64,000 bases of DNA, from contig JALRMH010000016.1 in assembly GCA_026119935.1 (NCBI GenBank), positions 1-64,000 of the forward strand, given 5' to 3'. Both the position numbers and the translations under genes were made by a program. This stretch comes from Endothia cerciana. Its lineage: Eukaryota; Ascomycota; Sordariomycetes; Diaporthales; Cryphonectriaceae. A model generated the notes under the pieces. That model had not been told where the DNA came from. It made no database searches and saw only the letters and a list, made by a program, of their open reading frames with translations. Numbering within the stretch: the stretch's first letter is position 1; each line of letters opens with the position of its first letter. This document shows, in pieces, positions 46,222 through 57,290 of this stretch.

Positions 46222-47076
46222 ATGCTTGAAGCTCTCTCTCCGTGCCCATCGCCTGCCACCGCGTTTTCCGACTTGGAGGCCCCGTCCTCGCCGGTAGAGC
46301 TGCCCTCCCCTCCCCCAAGCCTCGCTCCGGCTGCGACTGCCTCCAACGCCGATCCGGCTGCGAGCAGCGCTCTGAATCTTACCCAACAGCTCGAACCGAG
46401 TAAGTCCAGATGTCTCTAATTAGTACTCTGAAATACCAGGCTCCGGGCTAAATATTTACAGGCGTGACCTCTGAGCCGTTGCATTAGACACTTAGTCCTG
46501 TCTTCAATCTAGACTATGAGCTTAGATTCTATAATGCAAGGTTCGGACCGGTTGCATGGCCTGTCGCCTAGGTGTTCAAGGCGGATCCCGATGGTTTTCT
46601 CTCGTTCTGCAGTCGCTTCCACGATTGGAAGGCCCTTCGTTTGCTGCCGCCGGGGTGTCCATATCCTGTCTGGCTATTGCCCAACATTCCCAGCAGGAGC
46701 AGTCTACAATACGTCGGCATGAAGGTGGACAATGACCAAATTTTAGCAATTTTCTATATTGAAGCAATAGTTGCAGCTAGAGAGCTTCCGGATGTACCTT
46801 TGTTAGCTGAATTCTTAAGTCGTCTGCAGCTGTTAGACCAGTAGACAATATTGAGCTGTGTTTGCAGCGCTGTTGTGCTCAACAAGCTGCGAGGACCGTA
46901 TCTATAGATGACATTTTTTCCGGGAGATTAGTATTTTCCCTGCTGTGAATCCCGCAGGATTCCTGAGCATGTGCCTATATTAGATGCCCTGGACACTTCA
47001 TAGCCATGTTCAGGTTGTCCGAACAAGATATACAGAAAACAGCATTTAATATAGCAAATAAGTCTCTAATCTAGTC
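46222..47076 (+). pseudogene. Two-exon gene of unknown function, inactivated by stops
   Basis: Exon 1 (46222-46399) starts at ATG and encodes a Pro/Ser/Ala-rich segment (MLEALSPCPSPATAFSDLE). A 62-bp intron at 46400-46461 keeps a perfect GTAAGT donor and TTTACAG acceptor. Exon 2 continues in phase: VFNLDYELRFYNARFGPVAW, VFKADPDGFLSFCSRFHDWK, PPGCPYPVWLLPNIPSRSS, then a helical part (ARELPDVPLLAEFLSRLQLL) and a Cys/Pro-rich end (CCESRRIPEHVPILDALD). TAG stops interrupt at six or more places, and the frame ends near 47076. I do not recognise the family. Trp or Gln would fit at most stop positions, as in the other relics here. Confidence 0.5.
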
Positions 47077-47809
47077 ACTGCCTGCAGTCAGATAGGCAGG
47101 TGGTCACGAAATTGCATCGTAAGCCTAGCGATCAGTGCATATCTGTCCTAGGCCGCAACAGGCAACTTCCTGTCTCTTTCACCCCAGTGCCAAAACCAAC
47201 AATACCAAAGCATGCTTCATCGACTGCAGAAATTTCTGATTTTGCCGGTCCAGCCTGCCTCCTCATTAAAGACCTGCAATTGCGCGTTCATGCATCGTGT
47301 CAACTCCAAAGTCATTATCAAGGGGGTTTTTATAGGAGTGAGCTGACCATGAGCTGCACAGACTGTGTACATTGTGCAGGCCGTGGTCTCCCGCACACAC
47401 CACACGCCCTGCCCCACCAAAGTCAGAATACCCTGGTTTTGATCGATATCGTACAGGATGCAAAGGTCCCCCTAAACTCAAAATATCCCAGTTTTGATCG
47501 CCTCCGTTTAGTATTAGTGCGTCACTGAAACCAGACTCTAGAACTGTCATCAAATGCATCTACACAGTCCAGCTTGTGTATCCCTATCGACACTCCTCTA
47601 TTCAATGAATCGTTGTTGACACACCTTTTAGCTACAGTCATAGGATTCCGCACTAAAACTTCAATCTGAATGCAAGACGTGACACCGTGTAGATGGATTT
47701 GATTTACGACCTTGGTATCTCGATTATACAGTCAGCAGATCCTTTGTGCCTGCGCACAAAAAGACATCGTCCGCCGTCCTAACTTCTTCCTGAAGCACGC
47801 GAACGGATC
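47077..47809. other. Spacer with two copies of a short repeat
   Basis: No supported gene. Two related motifs lie at 47419-47450 and 47473-47503 (core CCCTGGTTTTGATCGA and CCCAGTTTTGATCG). They are the reverse complement of the tandem repeat at 61055-61222. Confidence 0.45.
47419..47503 (-). repeat. Dispersed short repeat, two degenerate units
   Basis: Shares the core TCGATCAAAACCAGGGT with the repeat at 61 kb, in opposite orientation. Units are about 54 bp apart. Confidence 0.55.
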
Positions 47810-48409
47810 ATGACTGTCATCATGGATAATTGTATACTTATTACTTTTAAGTCCAGAATCGAATCACATCAGAACGAAGACTGTGGCTCCAACACAGGGG
47901 CCTCTAAGACTCAGAGCGTCACCTGCCTAGCAGACACCCTGCATACCATACCAATCCCCCCCGGATTTTCTATCATCTCACCCCGACACGCGTCTATACC
48001 TTCTCATCAGGAAGGAGCTTTGATCGCGATCCGAGCGCTGCTCGAAGAATACACGACGAATGAGCCCCTTCCAGCGTCTGATTTGAGATTCACACCTGAT
48101 CCGGATCAATTGCTTCCCCAACCCTTCAACAGAACACAAACAATGTCCTCCTCTAGCCTGGCTGCTCATTTGGCCCGTTCTCCACCCTCATCTGCGTCAC
48201 CTTCTTCTGATGACACACCCCCATCTACACCTGCGTCGGCTTCATCTATCTATACCACCTCGTCTACACCTGCGTCAGATTCTTTTGATTATACCCCCCC
48301 TCCTGCGTCTCCTCTAGAGCTACCTGATGGCGAGAACCTACTTGAGACACCTCCGACCTACCTACCTTTCATCGAGACAGAAAGCATGTCATTGCCCGAG
48401 CCGGAATGA
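47810..48409 (+). CDS. Possible Ser/Pro/Thr-rich protein or N-terminal exon
   Basis: A 199-codon frame from ATG 47810 to a TGA at 48407-48409. The first 90 residues are of mixed composition (IPPGFSIISPRHASIPSHQ), followed by a long Ser/Thr/Pro-rich part with an imperfect repeat of about 15 residues (SASPSSDDTPPSTPASASS; TTSSTPASDSFDYTPPPAS). It has no stop in a region where most frames are full of them, which suggests recent coding use, yet C-rich low-complexity sequence can keep a frame open by chance. It could be the first exon of the gene remnant that follows at 49 kb. No domain recognised. Confidence 0.35.
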   Translation: MTVIMDNCILITFKSRIESHQNEDCGSNTGASKTQSVTCLADTLHTIPIPPGFSIISPRHASIPSHQEGALIAIRALLEEYTTNEPLPASDLRFTPDPDQLLPQPFNRTQTMSSSSLAAHLARSPPSSASPSSDDTPPSTPASASSIYTTSSTPASDSFDYTPPPASPLELPDGENLLETPPTYLPFIETESMSLPEPE

Positions 48410-49013
48410 CGGATTGCCTAATTTCGGCGCGAGCGTCAAATCTCAACTTTATCAAACCAGGCTGAACGTTGCTAACGGCGCAGGAAATTTGTACACTAGG
48501 CAAACGCGAGACACGCGGCAGGGCATGTCAAGGTCTGCGACAAAGCGCTAGGGCAATGCTGCACTCAATCAGAGCTGGGTACGTAAGAATCAAAACACTT
48601 CGCGACTACGAATATCTATGTACTGTGAACAATATAGTTTCTTCTGATTGCTATTTGCGCGCATGATGTCATTCGGTTTCTCAATTGTTCCGGCTACGCC
48701 CTGACTACCGACCGTATTTAATTTGTGCACATAATAGAGATCCCGCCCGCTCCGGCAACCGCCTGGCCCCAATTCTGCCTTTTGCTCCAAAACCCCCGCT
48801 TTCATACCCACACCCTTCCGCACTTCAAGTCTTTTCAATCTATCCGGCTTTGCAGCTTATTACGCGGGTCCCACTGGCTTTGGGTCTGCCATCGAGTCTT
48901 CAAACCAAGCCACTGTGTTATTCGGACCGCTGTCCAACTCTAGGAGGATGTCCTATATAGACCAGCAGCATTAGAGGGAGGACCTCTAAAAAAGGTTGCG
49001 CAAAGCGTTGTCC
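48410..49013. other. Spacer
   Basis: No gene supported. Overlapping short frames on both strands near 48680-48960 look random. Confidence 0.4.
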
Positions 49014-51249
49014 ATGCTAAGCAAGGAAAATCTAAGTGTTACTGCAGGAAGGCACTATATGCAGTTTAGAGAACACCTTGAACAGAATAAGACCTTTGCA
49101 CAAGAAGTAATAAAGCTAAGCTAACTCGAATTTGAGATTCTGTCAATATCATCTACAAAGGCTCAGCTGCAAAGAGACGATCTATTCTTCAGCGCGGATG
49201 AAGTCTCTAATTTCTTCTCGTTGCCAATCAGGGAGAACACGCGCTCGCATATTAGAAAATTGCTGCTCGGTGATACGAGTACAGAAGATGTGAGGCAGGC
49301 GTATCACGCAGCTAGTAACAATAGTGAGTCGTGACTAATGTCGACCTCAGGAGTGGTCACTGATACCGGGCTGTAGAAGAAACTAAAGGCATTCAACAAA
49401 TTTTAGACAGGATTAAACATACCCTAAATCAGTCTGCTGCCCGGCAGCTTTGCAATAGTAGTCATATCCAAACTCGCGACTCCTCTCCTCAAGGCTAATA
49501 CCTAGTTAGCATTGCTTACAGAGCTAGAAACAGATGCGAGTCTATAGCCTAGATAATATCTTTGCTAAAAGCCAACCCAGCGCCCACTACTGTCCCAGAA
49601 TCAGCCTTTCGACCTATCCTCTTCTATCTCCGCTGATGCATATAGTCTTGTGCAGATCATACACGCAGCGGGAGGCAAAGTCCCCGAGTGCTTCGCGTCG
49701 GTGGCTGTTGTATGGAACGAGGAAGGAGCCCTCGTCCCTGTCGATGTACCAGCCATGGAGGTGCTAACCGATCGTGAGCGGCATCGAGCCGCTCTTGGAG
49801 AACTTCTTCAGAAGCAGTATATCCTAATAAGCGATAAAAGCGGGCTGCTTGTAGTTCGTCCGGAAGTTATTTCTGCGCAGCATATAACTTATGAGTAGAA
49901 GCTGGCTGCACTGCAAGCTGTCATCCGAGCGTTTCCTAGATATCTGGATCAAGGAGCTTGGTATGCATCTATCTTCGTTTTGTTAGACTGTCTGGTTTCT
50001 AACTTCGCGGTAGTTCTGCCACGGCAGCCTCCATGATCCCGCCACTAGTGACGGTATTGTCATCTTTGTCCCAGGTAAACCTCGACGACAAGCTCAAGAG
50101 ATCTTTAGCAAGCGTGTGCATTTCGGCTTCTTTTTTTGGTCTCCTACCTTAGAAACGTTGTGTACTGGAAATTGCTGAGCGTTTAGACTGTGAGGATATG
50201 GAAACGAAATCGCAACTACATCTGCGTCGTCTGACGCTTGCTAAATTGGCAGGGCAACAGCTACCTTTCGAAGACCCAGCCACGCCCAACCGAGCGGACC
50301 TGAGTCGTGGCGATAATGCACGCTTTGGCGAGCGACTTCTCCTCCAGCTGAAGCTTCTCCGAGACGGCAACGCTCCTATCTGGACTTTGGAGAGCTTCCG
50401 CAACGCCTTCCAACCTCTATCACCATTGGATCAAATGTCCCTCCCGGAGCGCCGTGTCATCATGCGAGGAGACGCTGTCATCGCTAGAGCTTGCAGAAAC
50501 TATAGGAATTTCTCGGAAGCTTCTCAAAGGTACCTTGACTTATTTGATAAGCATCTGTCGGCTGAGACTAAGATGCCGGTCGGCCACGACGTATTGGCTA
50601 GCCATGCCGAGACCTTCTGTGAACTCGGAAACGTTGACACAGCTATTCGCGTGTTGCAAAGCGAGGTCAGCTTCTACTTGCATAATTTGGGAACGCGGTT
50701 GCACCTGGCTTTGGCAAACGCATAGCTAGCCAAAACTCTACGCTATTTTCTTCAATCGGGCCAACTTGACCAAGCGTCACTGGAGGAGGCACAGAAACGT
50801 TACAGTCATTACCTAGATATGTAGAGGCCTCGAAGCGCTGGCAGTCTCACGAAGACCAACAAAGAGAATCAGTACCTCGCAATGGCAGGGCATGCTATGG
50901 CCTTCTATCTTTCAACACTACCTCTGAATCGGAACAGCTCACCGGCGAAGATGGACACTTGGTCTGTGAGACATGTAGGTATCCTGACAGACGCGATGCA
51001 GGCGTAGAAACGCACACAGAGCGCTGCGCTGGAATGTTGGCCGACAGAAGGTTTCGCTGCGATGATTACGTACTACTCCGAGAGCGAAATAGCTTATCGA
51101 CTAGGGCTCGATTCTGCAGTCGGGTTGAACGAGAGGGCACAGGAAATTTTTCGCACAACAGGTCGCCAGTACTTTTTCATGGCTCAGGGCACTATTTGGC
51201 CAGATATCTTGGCCTGCATCTTACCCAGCTGTGGAAGATTCGTATAAGA
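49014..51249 (+). pseudogene. Large helical-repeat gene of unknown function, degraded
   Basis: Several protein-like blocks follow one another. A block from ATG 49014 (MLSKENLSVTAGRHYMQFR; FFSADEVSNFFSLPIRENT) ends at a stop near 49337. A second block at about 49620-49960 reads DAYSLVQIIHAAGGKVPEC and RERHRAALGELLQKQYILI, which resembles the winged-helix part of a STAND protein (weak). An intron of 53 bp at 49961-50013 (GTATGC ... GCGGTAG, with CTAAC branch-like sequence) joins it exactly in frame to SATAASMIPPLVTVLSSLS and on through 50198-50725, which is open for 176 codons, to about 51249. This part is helical with TPR-like spacing (HAETFCELGNVDTAIRVLQ; SLEEAQKRYSHYLDM). Stops at 50723, near 50822 and near 51004 are TAG. 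An NLR or other helical-repeat protein is likely, but I cannot name it. Confidence 0.5.
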
Positions 51250-53189
51250 CTTTCGTTTAGGATGTTATCGACCAGGGAGTTATTTCATGTCCGAAAGCGT
51301 CCCGATCCGTCCACGTTACTCCTTGTGCGCGCCTTAGCGATTGCCTTAACGTCCTCACTATTATCCTGACAGCCGCACCCATCTGCCGACAACATCACGA
51401 TCGGCCTGCCCGCGCTCTCCGACAGCTCTACCGTGGCAATCTAGCTCCCTCATCCCGACACAGGCACCAGGTGGGTACGAGATGGGCAAAGTCGTATAAG
51501 TCCGCGTTCCACGCCGACTTAGCGAATGCCTCGGCCTCATTCCTGAGCTGTCGCCACGTCGTCTCATCATCGCCGTCATTTCAACCCACAGAACGCAGCT
51601 ATTAGTGTGCCTCCAGCCTCTGAATATTCCCAAGCCTTGCCTGATTAGGCTTGTGAATCATAAGGGGCCTTATAACCGCTTGACCTCTAGGCTTCCCTAC
51701 CACATTAGGTGCCAGACAATTAGTCGCATTGTCTGTTGTCTACATCATAACCCCCTAAGCATCACCAGCCGACTCCTTCGTGCCTATTCAAGGCGCGATC
51801 GGTCACAGGATGCGCAGCAGCGCATATCTTTAGGATCTCCTACCTTACCTTGCACTCGCCTCTGACATGAAGTCATTTTCATTATGCATTCTTTTCATTG
51901 CTGGCACTAACGCACTGCAACCCTACGCCTATTATAGAATACCACTTTAGCACACGCATGCCAGTTTAGAACCAACGCCCAGAGCAAACCTGGATGCCTG
52001 CTCTGCCACTCTAGCAATATGCAAATTTTGCTCACTTTAGGCCAGGATTAGTATAACAAGTCAGGTCTTTGAAGAATACGTGTCGGTGATCGTAAAGATC
52101 GATAGAGTGGCTAGAATGAAAGACTTAGAGATCAATCTATATTGCGCAAGATAGACCTCACTCACAAACACAGCCGTCAAAGTCTTAGATGCCTTTCAAG
52201 TCTTCTGCGTGCTCCACTGATCCGGCTCCAACTACATAGAGGATGAGGAACATGTAGTGCGTAGGCAGCCTTACCCAACGCTCAATAAGGATTTCGCTCA
52301 AATCTGCATTTCGCTGTGGCATTAACGTCTGTAACTATCAGGAACCAACTATACTCACCAGTTGCCTGGACTGTGAGCAGGGTCGCGGAAGCTTGCCCTG
52401 CTTCCGCTATCTTCCAACACCTGGCAGAGGTGTCTCAAAGACTAAAAAATGTCAATGGGAATGGGTGTGGACTAGGGGATGCACAGGGATGAGCAAGATA
52501 GATATAAATGCAACATTATAGTAGCGCGACTATAAAGGCAGAGAAAAACAATAAAGACCCTTCAATCCTCGCCGCAGTCACCTTCATTTACCTTTTTGCT
52601 TCATCAACCTTCCATCCTTCAATTGTTTTTAGCTGTTCATTAACATAATGAGTCTTAATACAGAAGGGAAACGTACCATATTAGAGAGCAACTAGCCGCA
52701 AGAGAAGACGTTAAGGTAGAAGCCTAGTGCTCTCAGTCAGTCAAAAACTAGATACGAGCACAAAACGTTTTCCATTCTCGACATCTTACAACTCTTAATC
52801 CTCACCTCTCATCTCGCCTCTCGTTGTCGTTAGCATCCGCAGAGAGGTTTTTTTTTTCTTCTTCTTTTACAGGTTTCTTTTCAAATCCTCTCAGGCGCAC
52901 GCACGTATGCCTCTGCATTCTGCCTCCTGCATTCTTCCCAATCCATGTGTGACTACCTAGGTACCTACTATATACGGAGGGTTGCTTTTACTATTATAGA
53001 GTTCTAATCAACCACGTGCGGGATTTGCTACGAGTCGCATTCGAAAGACTCGCCTTTGAAAGCATTAATTAGCTGCAGTACGTTGCCGCTCATCGAACGT
53101 CTTGTCTGGGTCTTCTAACACGTGTAGTTGGGCATTTGTTTCACCAAGAATGCGTTGAGAAATCGACGTTCGCCCGCGGTGCAGGAGCT
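51250..53189. other. AT-rich region without a recognised gene
   Basis: Only short frames. A T run is at about 52848-52856 followed by CTT repeats. Sequences around 52440-52640 are mixed low-complexity. Nothing supports a gene. Confidence 0.45.
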
Positions 53190-53696
53190 GTCCCAAGATG
53201 CCCCCTTTGCAGGGTGGATTTAAAAGCCCCGTTCTTCGCAAACGTATAGATCGAGCCATTCATTAACGAATTGTCCGCGGCCCACAGGTTTAAGAGAGAA
53301 GCGGCCGCAGCGCACTCGCTGGAACTGCAACAAACAGCTTGCAAAATCAACGAGTCAAAGGCGACGATCACAAATTGGAAATGCAAATATACTCTGCTCG
53401 ATGTGATATTAAAAACACAAGAGGAGAACCTTAAGATTTTCAGGGAGAGAGAGGCCATGCACGACTCGCTGGGATCATATCGTCCTAGACAGCTCTTATC
53501 GGGCATGCGCAGGTTCGCGGATGACTTCGAAAGGGAATGTCGTCACCCGCGCGTTAAGCCGATGCCCGAAGCTGACTCCACACAACAATTGCCGACAGCA
53601 GAGACGAGTCTTGCGCCAAAACACGAAAGGAACAGCAGAATATTACGTACGCTACAATCAGCGCAAGAGGGGAAAACAGGGTCTACGCACAATTAG
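53190..53696 (+). pseudogene. Fragment of a coiled-coil protein
   Basis: From about 53200 a frame reads RVDLKAPFFANV, a TAG, then IEPFINELSAAHRFKREAA and a long helix (HSLELQQTACKINESKATI; KTQEENLKIFREREAMHD) and ends after RPRQLLSGMRRFADDFERE and a polar tail at 53694-53696. There is no ATG at the start of the open part, which begins only at a TTG (53271). Heptad-like spacing suggests a coiled coil. This looks like the C-terminal exon of a longer fungal gene of unknown function; the 5' end is lost or mutated. Confidence 0.45.
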
Positions 53697-55691
53697 TAAG
53701 TGCGCTATCCCGAGGCGTGGCCATCAAGGAGTCTTTGAAATCAGGCTTTGAAAGAGACAGCCAGGCAAGATGAAGCTAATTTAGTAAATTTCAGTCCCTG
53801 CGAGCTCCATAGCAACCTTCAGTGCGACCCAGCTATAGGTTACATCTCGCAATGCTCAAAGCACAGCTATCACTCTAAATCGGATAGCTGTCTCGATTAT
53901 AGCCAGGAGGTTCGCGCAGCCAGCTAACAGTTTGACCAAGCCTATAAACAGTCCAAAGCTTAACAAAATGATAAAGAGGGTGAGGCTCGTCACAATCGCC
54001 TGCCAGAAACAGCAATAAGCTGATATAGGAGATATCAGCAGAGGCCAAAAACAACAAGGCCAACTATCGTGAAATACAGTTGCGGATTCTCTTGCTTCTA
54101 GCATGTACAGCACAACGCTACTAGGCCGGAGGATTCAACACTACGAGCCACACTATTATTTCCTATTTGATTTGATTGCACAGCACGCTTACAGGGTTAT
54201 ATAACTTATGTTGATCTATAAGAGTCAGTATAATCCACCAGGAACATGTTAGTTAGACAACAACACTGAAACGCTTCGTCTCGACTAATTAGGTAAAGGG
54301 GTTATACATCAGTAGGAGATTATTAATTTGTGAGAGTTAGTGCAATCTATTAGCAACATTTCAGCTCAGCAACTTTACTAAGTCGCCTTGTCTTGACCAA
54401 GTGGGTAAAGGAGTCGTATATCATCAGTTTCCTTTTGCATACAAATATCGGCCTGTATAGATTCTCCGGGGTTGATTAGATTAAGAGAATCAACTAGTTC
54501 ATAGTCACTCTTTTTATAGATATCAGGGTTGGGGATGACAACCCGTGTTTAGCATGCTTTATAACCCCCTGTAAAAACATCAGACCCGAGGGTGATATTA
54601 TACCCACTTGCAGCCGCCCAGAAATTCGCCTTTTCTTTCCGCAGTGAAGCCCTCATCAGGGCAGTCACACCTATAGTTCTAGCGATCTCGCAATAGCCCT
54701 GGTGGTAGAGCTGTCGCCCGCGGAAGGTACACAGACAGTACATGAATCTAAGGGAAAACTTGGGATAAGACAGTTTACATAGGGAGAGAAAGGCGAAGCG
54801 TAAGGCGTTGTGTAGCGAACTCTCCGAATAATAGTGTTGACTTGAAGAAACTGAGATGATTTGAGAAATGACAGCGTACAAAGAATCAAGCTCCTGGGGT
54901 AGCCTAGCAGTCCGCCCAGGGCAGTTTGCATGAAGGAGCCGCAAGCCCTCTCAACATAGGCGGCAACGAGTGGCACAGCAAGTCTGACGTCGAAGCTGAG
55001 TAGGATGAATCTGAACGTAGAATGCAAAAGTACTAGGAAAAAATCAGGTCAAACACATCCATTAATGCCACGCTCGGCGGGAGAGTGCATGTGTGCAAGG
55101 TTGCAGGGGCTGGCTGTATGCTACTTAGTACTTAGGTACCCTCAGGAGGAGTAAGGAATGCAATAGGCGCATAAGACAAAAAGAGTCCAATTTTAGTGAA
55201 TCATCAAGTATTTATACCTATTGAATTGCCTTGTCATTTCCTCAAGTAAGGCCGTTCCAAGTTGCAAGTATTGCAAAATTGTTTGCGTGCTTGTTATAGG
55301 CACTCCGCTCTATAGATATGTTTGCCCTTTACCAATGTTCCTTGCATATCCCTTTTATCTTTCCTATAAGTAGTCACTTCGACCCTTTGTTGTATTCATA
55401 TTGGCCTTTATGAGCTGGGTGATATTGATTAAGCCGTCGTCTGACTTGTACATTATCCTAATTCCGGTGTACTTCAACTACCTAGTATACCGTGACCGGA
55501 GCTCTTAGGCATTAATAGGACGGACATAGGCGCCTGTTGTGCCTATGCCTGTAGCTGAAACTGTGATTGCAAGAACGCACATCAATTTGACAAACGAAAA
55601 CTTATTGAGCTGCATGTAATGTATCTACCACTTATGAGTTCTATAACAACTTGTCCTAAACCTCGCCCGGGCGTCATTCAATAGGGAGCTC
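53697..55691. other. AT-rich region with an imperfect direct repeat
   Basis: A minus-strand frame at 53856-54113 has hydrophobic segments (WPLLISPISAYCCFWQAIV), but its composition follows the local T-richness and I do not call it. A two-unit direct repeat lies at 54211-54442. No gene is supported. Confidence 0.4.
54211..54442 (+). repeat. Imperfect direct repeat, two units of about 110 bp
   Basis: Unit 1 (54211-54315) and unit 2 (54333-54442) align throughout: both have a GAGAGTTAGT-like start, an AGCAACAT/GGAACATG block, a TCG-CTTGTCT-GAC core and end with GGTAAAGG followed by a T-A-CATCAG motif. Identity is about 70 percent by eye. Confidence 0.5.
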
Positions 55692-57290
55692 TTAAGATAA
55701 TGAACCTCGTATCATGAGCTGCAAGGCTCCACCGACCAGGAACAGGCTACCAGTCACAAGAACATGGACATCACGCTCTTCAGTGCCTATAGTCCTGGCG
55801 AAATCGAGAGCTCTGCTGATTGTCTCAGCTCGATAGATGAATTCGTCCCTAGACCGCACATCTTTCTATATCTGGCTGTACTCAGAGAGGGTCTTGCCGT
55901 CATCATTCGAAAATTCAGCTAAAGTATGTTCAGCTTGGCTATTTAATCCGGAAAACAAGATACACTTACCTTCAGTATAGTGATCTGTTGTAAAGATCAT
56001 GCAATTCAAAGGCACGTGGAGTGATTGTGCCAAACTCCTTACTATCCCTTTATAATCTCGTCTCTTTGTGTATATATAAGAAAAGATTACAACACGCAGA
56101 ATTGAAGAAGGGTCTCTGCTACTCTTGTCAGCTAGTAATAAATAACTAGGGGAGAGATTTGTTACTTTTTATAGGACACTCTTTGAAACTATTAGGCAGC
56201 GTAAACTATGCTTATTTCGTTATAGGCACTATCTAGAAACTAAGTATAGTTAAGATCTTAGATGATTTCAAAGCATCTTAGCCAACAGAACTGCTGTATA
56301 CCGTCAACGATATCTTGCTAAGAAAGAAAAGCAGTCTGATTGTCTACTACCACTTGCTATAAGAATGCATTAGCTGCAGCTCTAGCAAAAGAGCAGTTAA
56401 GCCTCTGCACAGGGTTGTCAAAAGCGTCTAGGAGCGTCAGGTCTAATTGAACAATCCTAAGGATGACTCTTTTCTCTGCTGCACGATGTTGCAGTATAGA
56501 TAAAACACTTGGTTCTTGCAGCACTGTAAATGCTGTTGCTCTAGTCTTTAAAATGCCAGCCTTATGCTAAGCAATATTTTCCACGCTTAGCCCTAGGTCG
56601 ATAATATAATCTAGGCCAATATTGGTAATTGCAGTGACGACCGGTTTTTCAATGACATTGGTTGCGCAGTATTCCCCGCCGTAGTGAGTTTCGTAGACAG
56701 CAACATCTACCTCTTCCCGAATGAATGCATGAATCGAGACTAAGGCGAGGAGCTGAAGAAAGCCAGGCCCTTCAGTTTGGAGGCCTAAAGATAAGGCGTC
56801 TTATACTTCGAAAACGTACTTAGCAAACAAATCTTGAGAGAGCGGCTTGAAATCAATTCTGATTCTCTCAGTAACCGATACCAAGTGTGGCGACGTGTAT
56901 AGCCCTGTCTTACAGGGGAAACCTGTCCTTGTTCCGTAAGCTCTAAGAAGTGACTCGATAAAAGCGCAGGTACTGCCTTTGCCCTTTATTCCAGCGACGT
57001 AAATAATTTTTAATTTAGTAAGTGCATCATCCTAAAAAAGCTGTCAGCGTAATCAAGTATTGCTGTCATGATTAACAAACCGTATAACCAATCTAGTGCA
57101 GCCATTCCCTCATCCCTGAGACTAGTAGTCTGCCCCTACCGGCGAGGTCGCCAGCAGGCAAGGCTGCCTTCAGGAGGTTTAACGCTATAACAAACGTCGA
57201 TCTCCGTCGTGATCTGCTCCTCAAGAGAGCAAGTGCACTCTTTGATCCCTCAGTGTCAGCATATGCGTCTCAAAGATGAGGCAGGAAGTC
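55692..57290 (-). pseudogene. Folylpolyglutamate synthase copy, degraded
   Basis: Folylpolyglutamate synthase adds glutamates to folates so that they are retained and used. Read on the minus strand: an N-terminal block near 57200-57110 (ALNLLKAALPAGDL; SGMREWLH), then the family P-loop at about 57000-56970 as IYVAGIKGKGSTCAFIES (family AGTKGKGS), then RTGFPCKTGLYTSPHLVSV, then IRIDFKPLSQDLFAKYVFE, EGPGFLQLLALVSIHAFI, VYETHYGGEYCATNVIE, TNIGLDYIIDLGLSVENIA, FLDSAYNEISI, and finally the C-terminal signature VHVLVTGSLFLVGGALQLM before TAA at 55692-55694. Segment order and spacing are those of the full enzyme. TAG and TAA stops and frame changes break it, and the P-loop Thr is Ile. A separate working copy must exist elsewhere, since the enzyme is needed for methionine and one-carbon metabolism. 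Confidence 0.85.

Noticed and set aside
47100..47528. 142-codon plus-strand frame
   Set aside because: It runs through the dispersed repeat units and has no recognisable fold.
31847..57290. Alternative genetic code in which TAG encodes Trp
   Set aside because: It would explain many in-frame TAG codons, but missense changes of the same type (Gly to Arg or Ser in the P-loop and ankyrin repeats), TAA and TGA stops and frameshifts also occur, and the genes on the left side use TAG as a normal stop (for example listerin).
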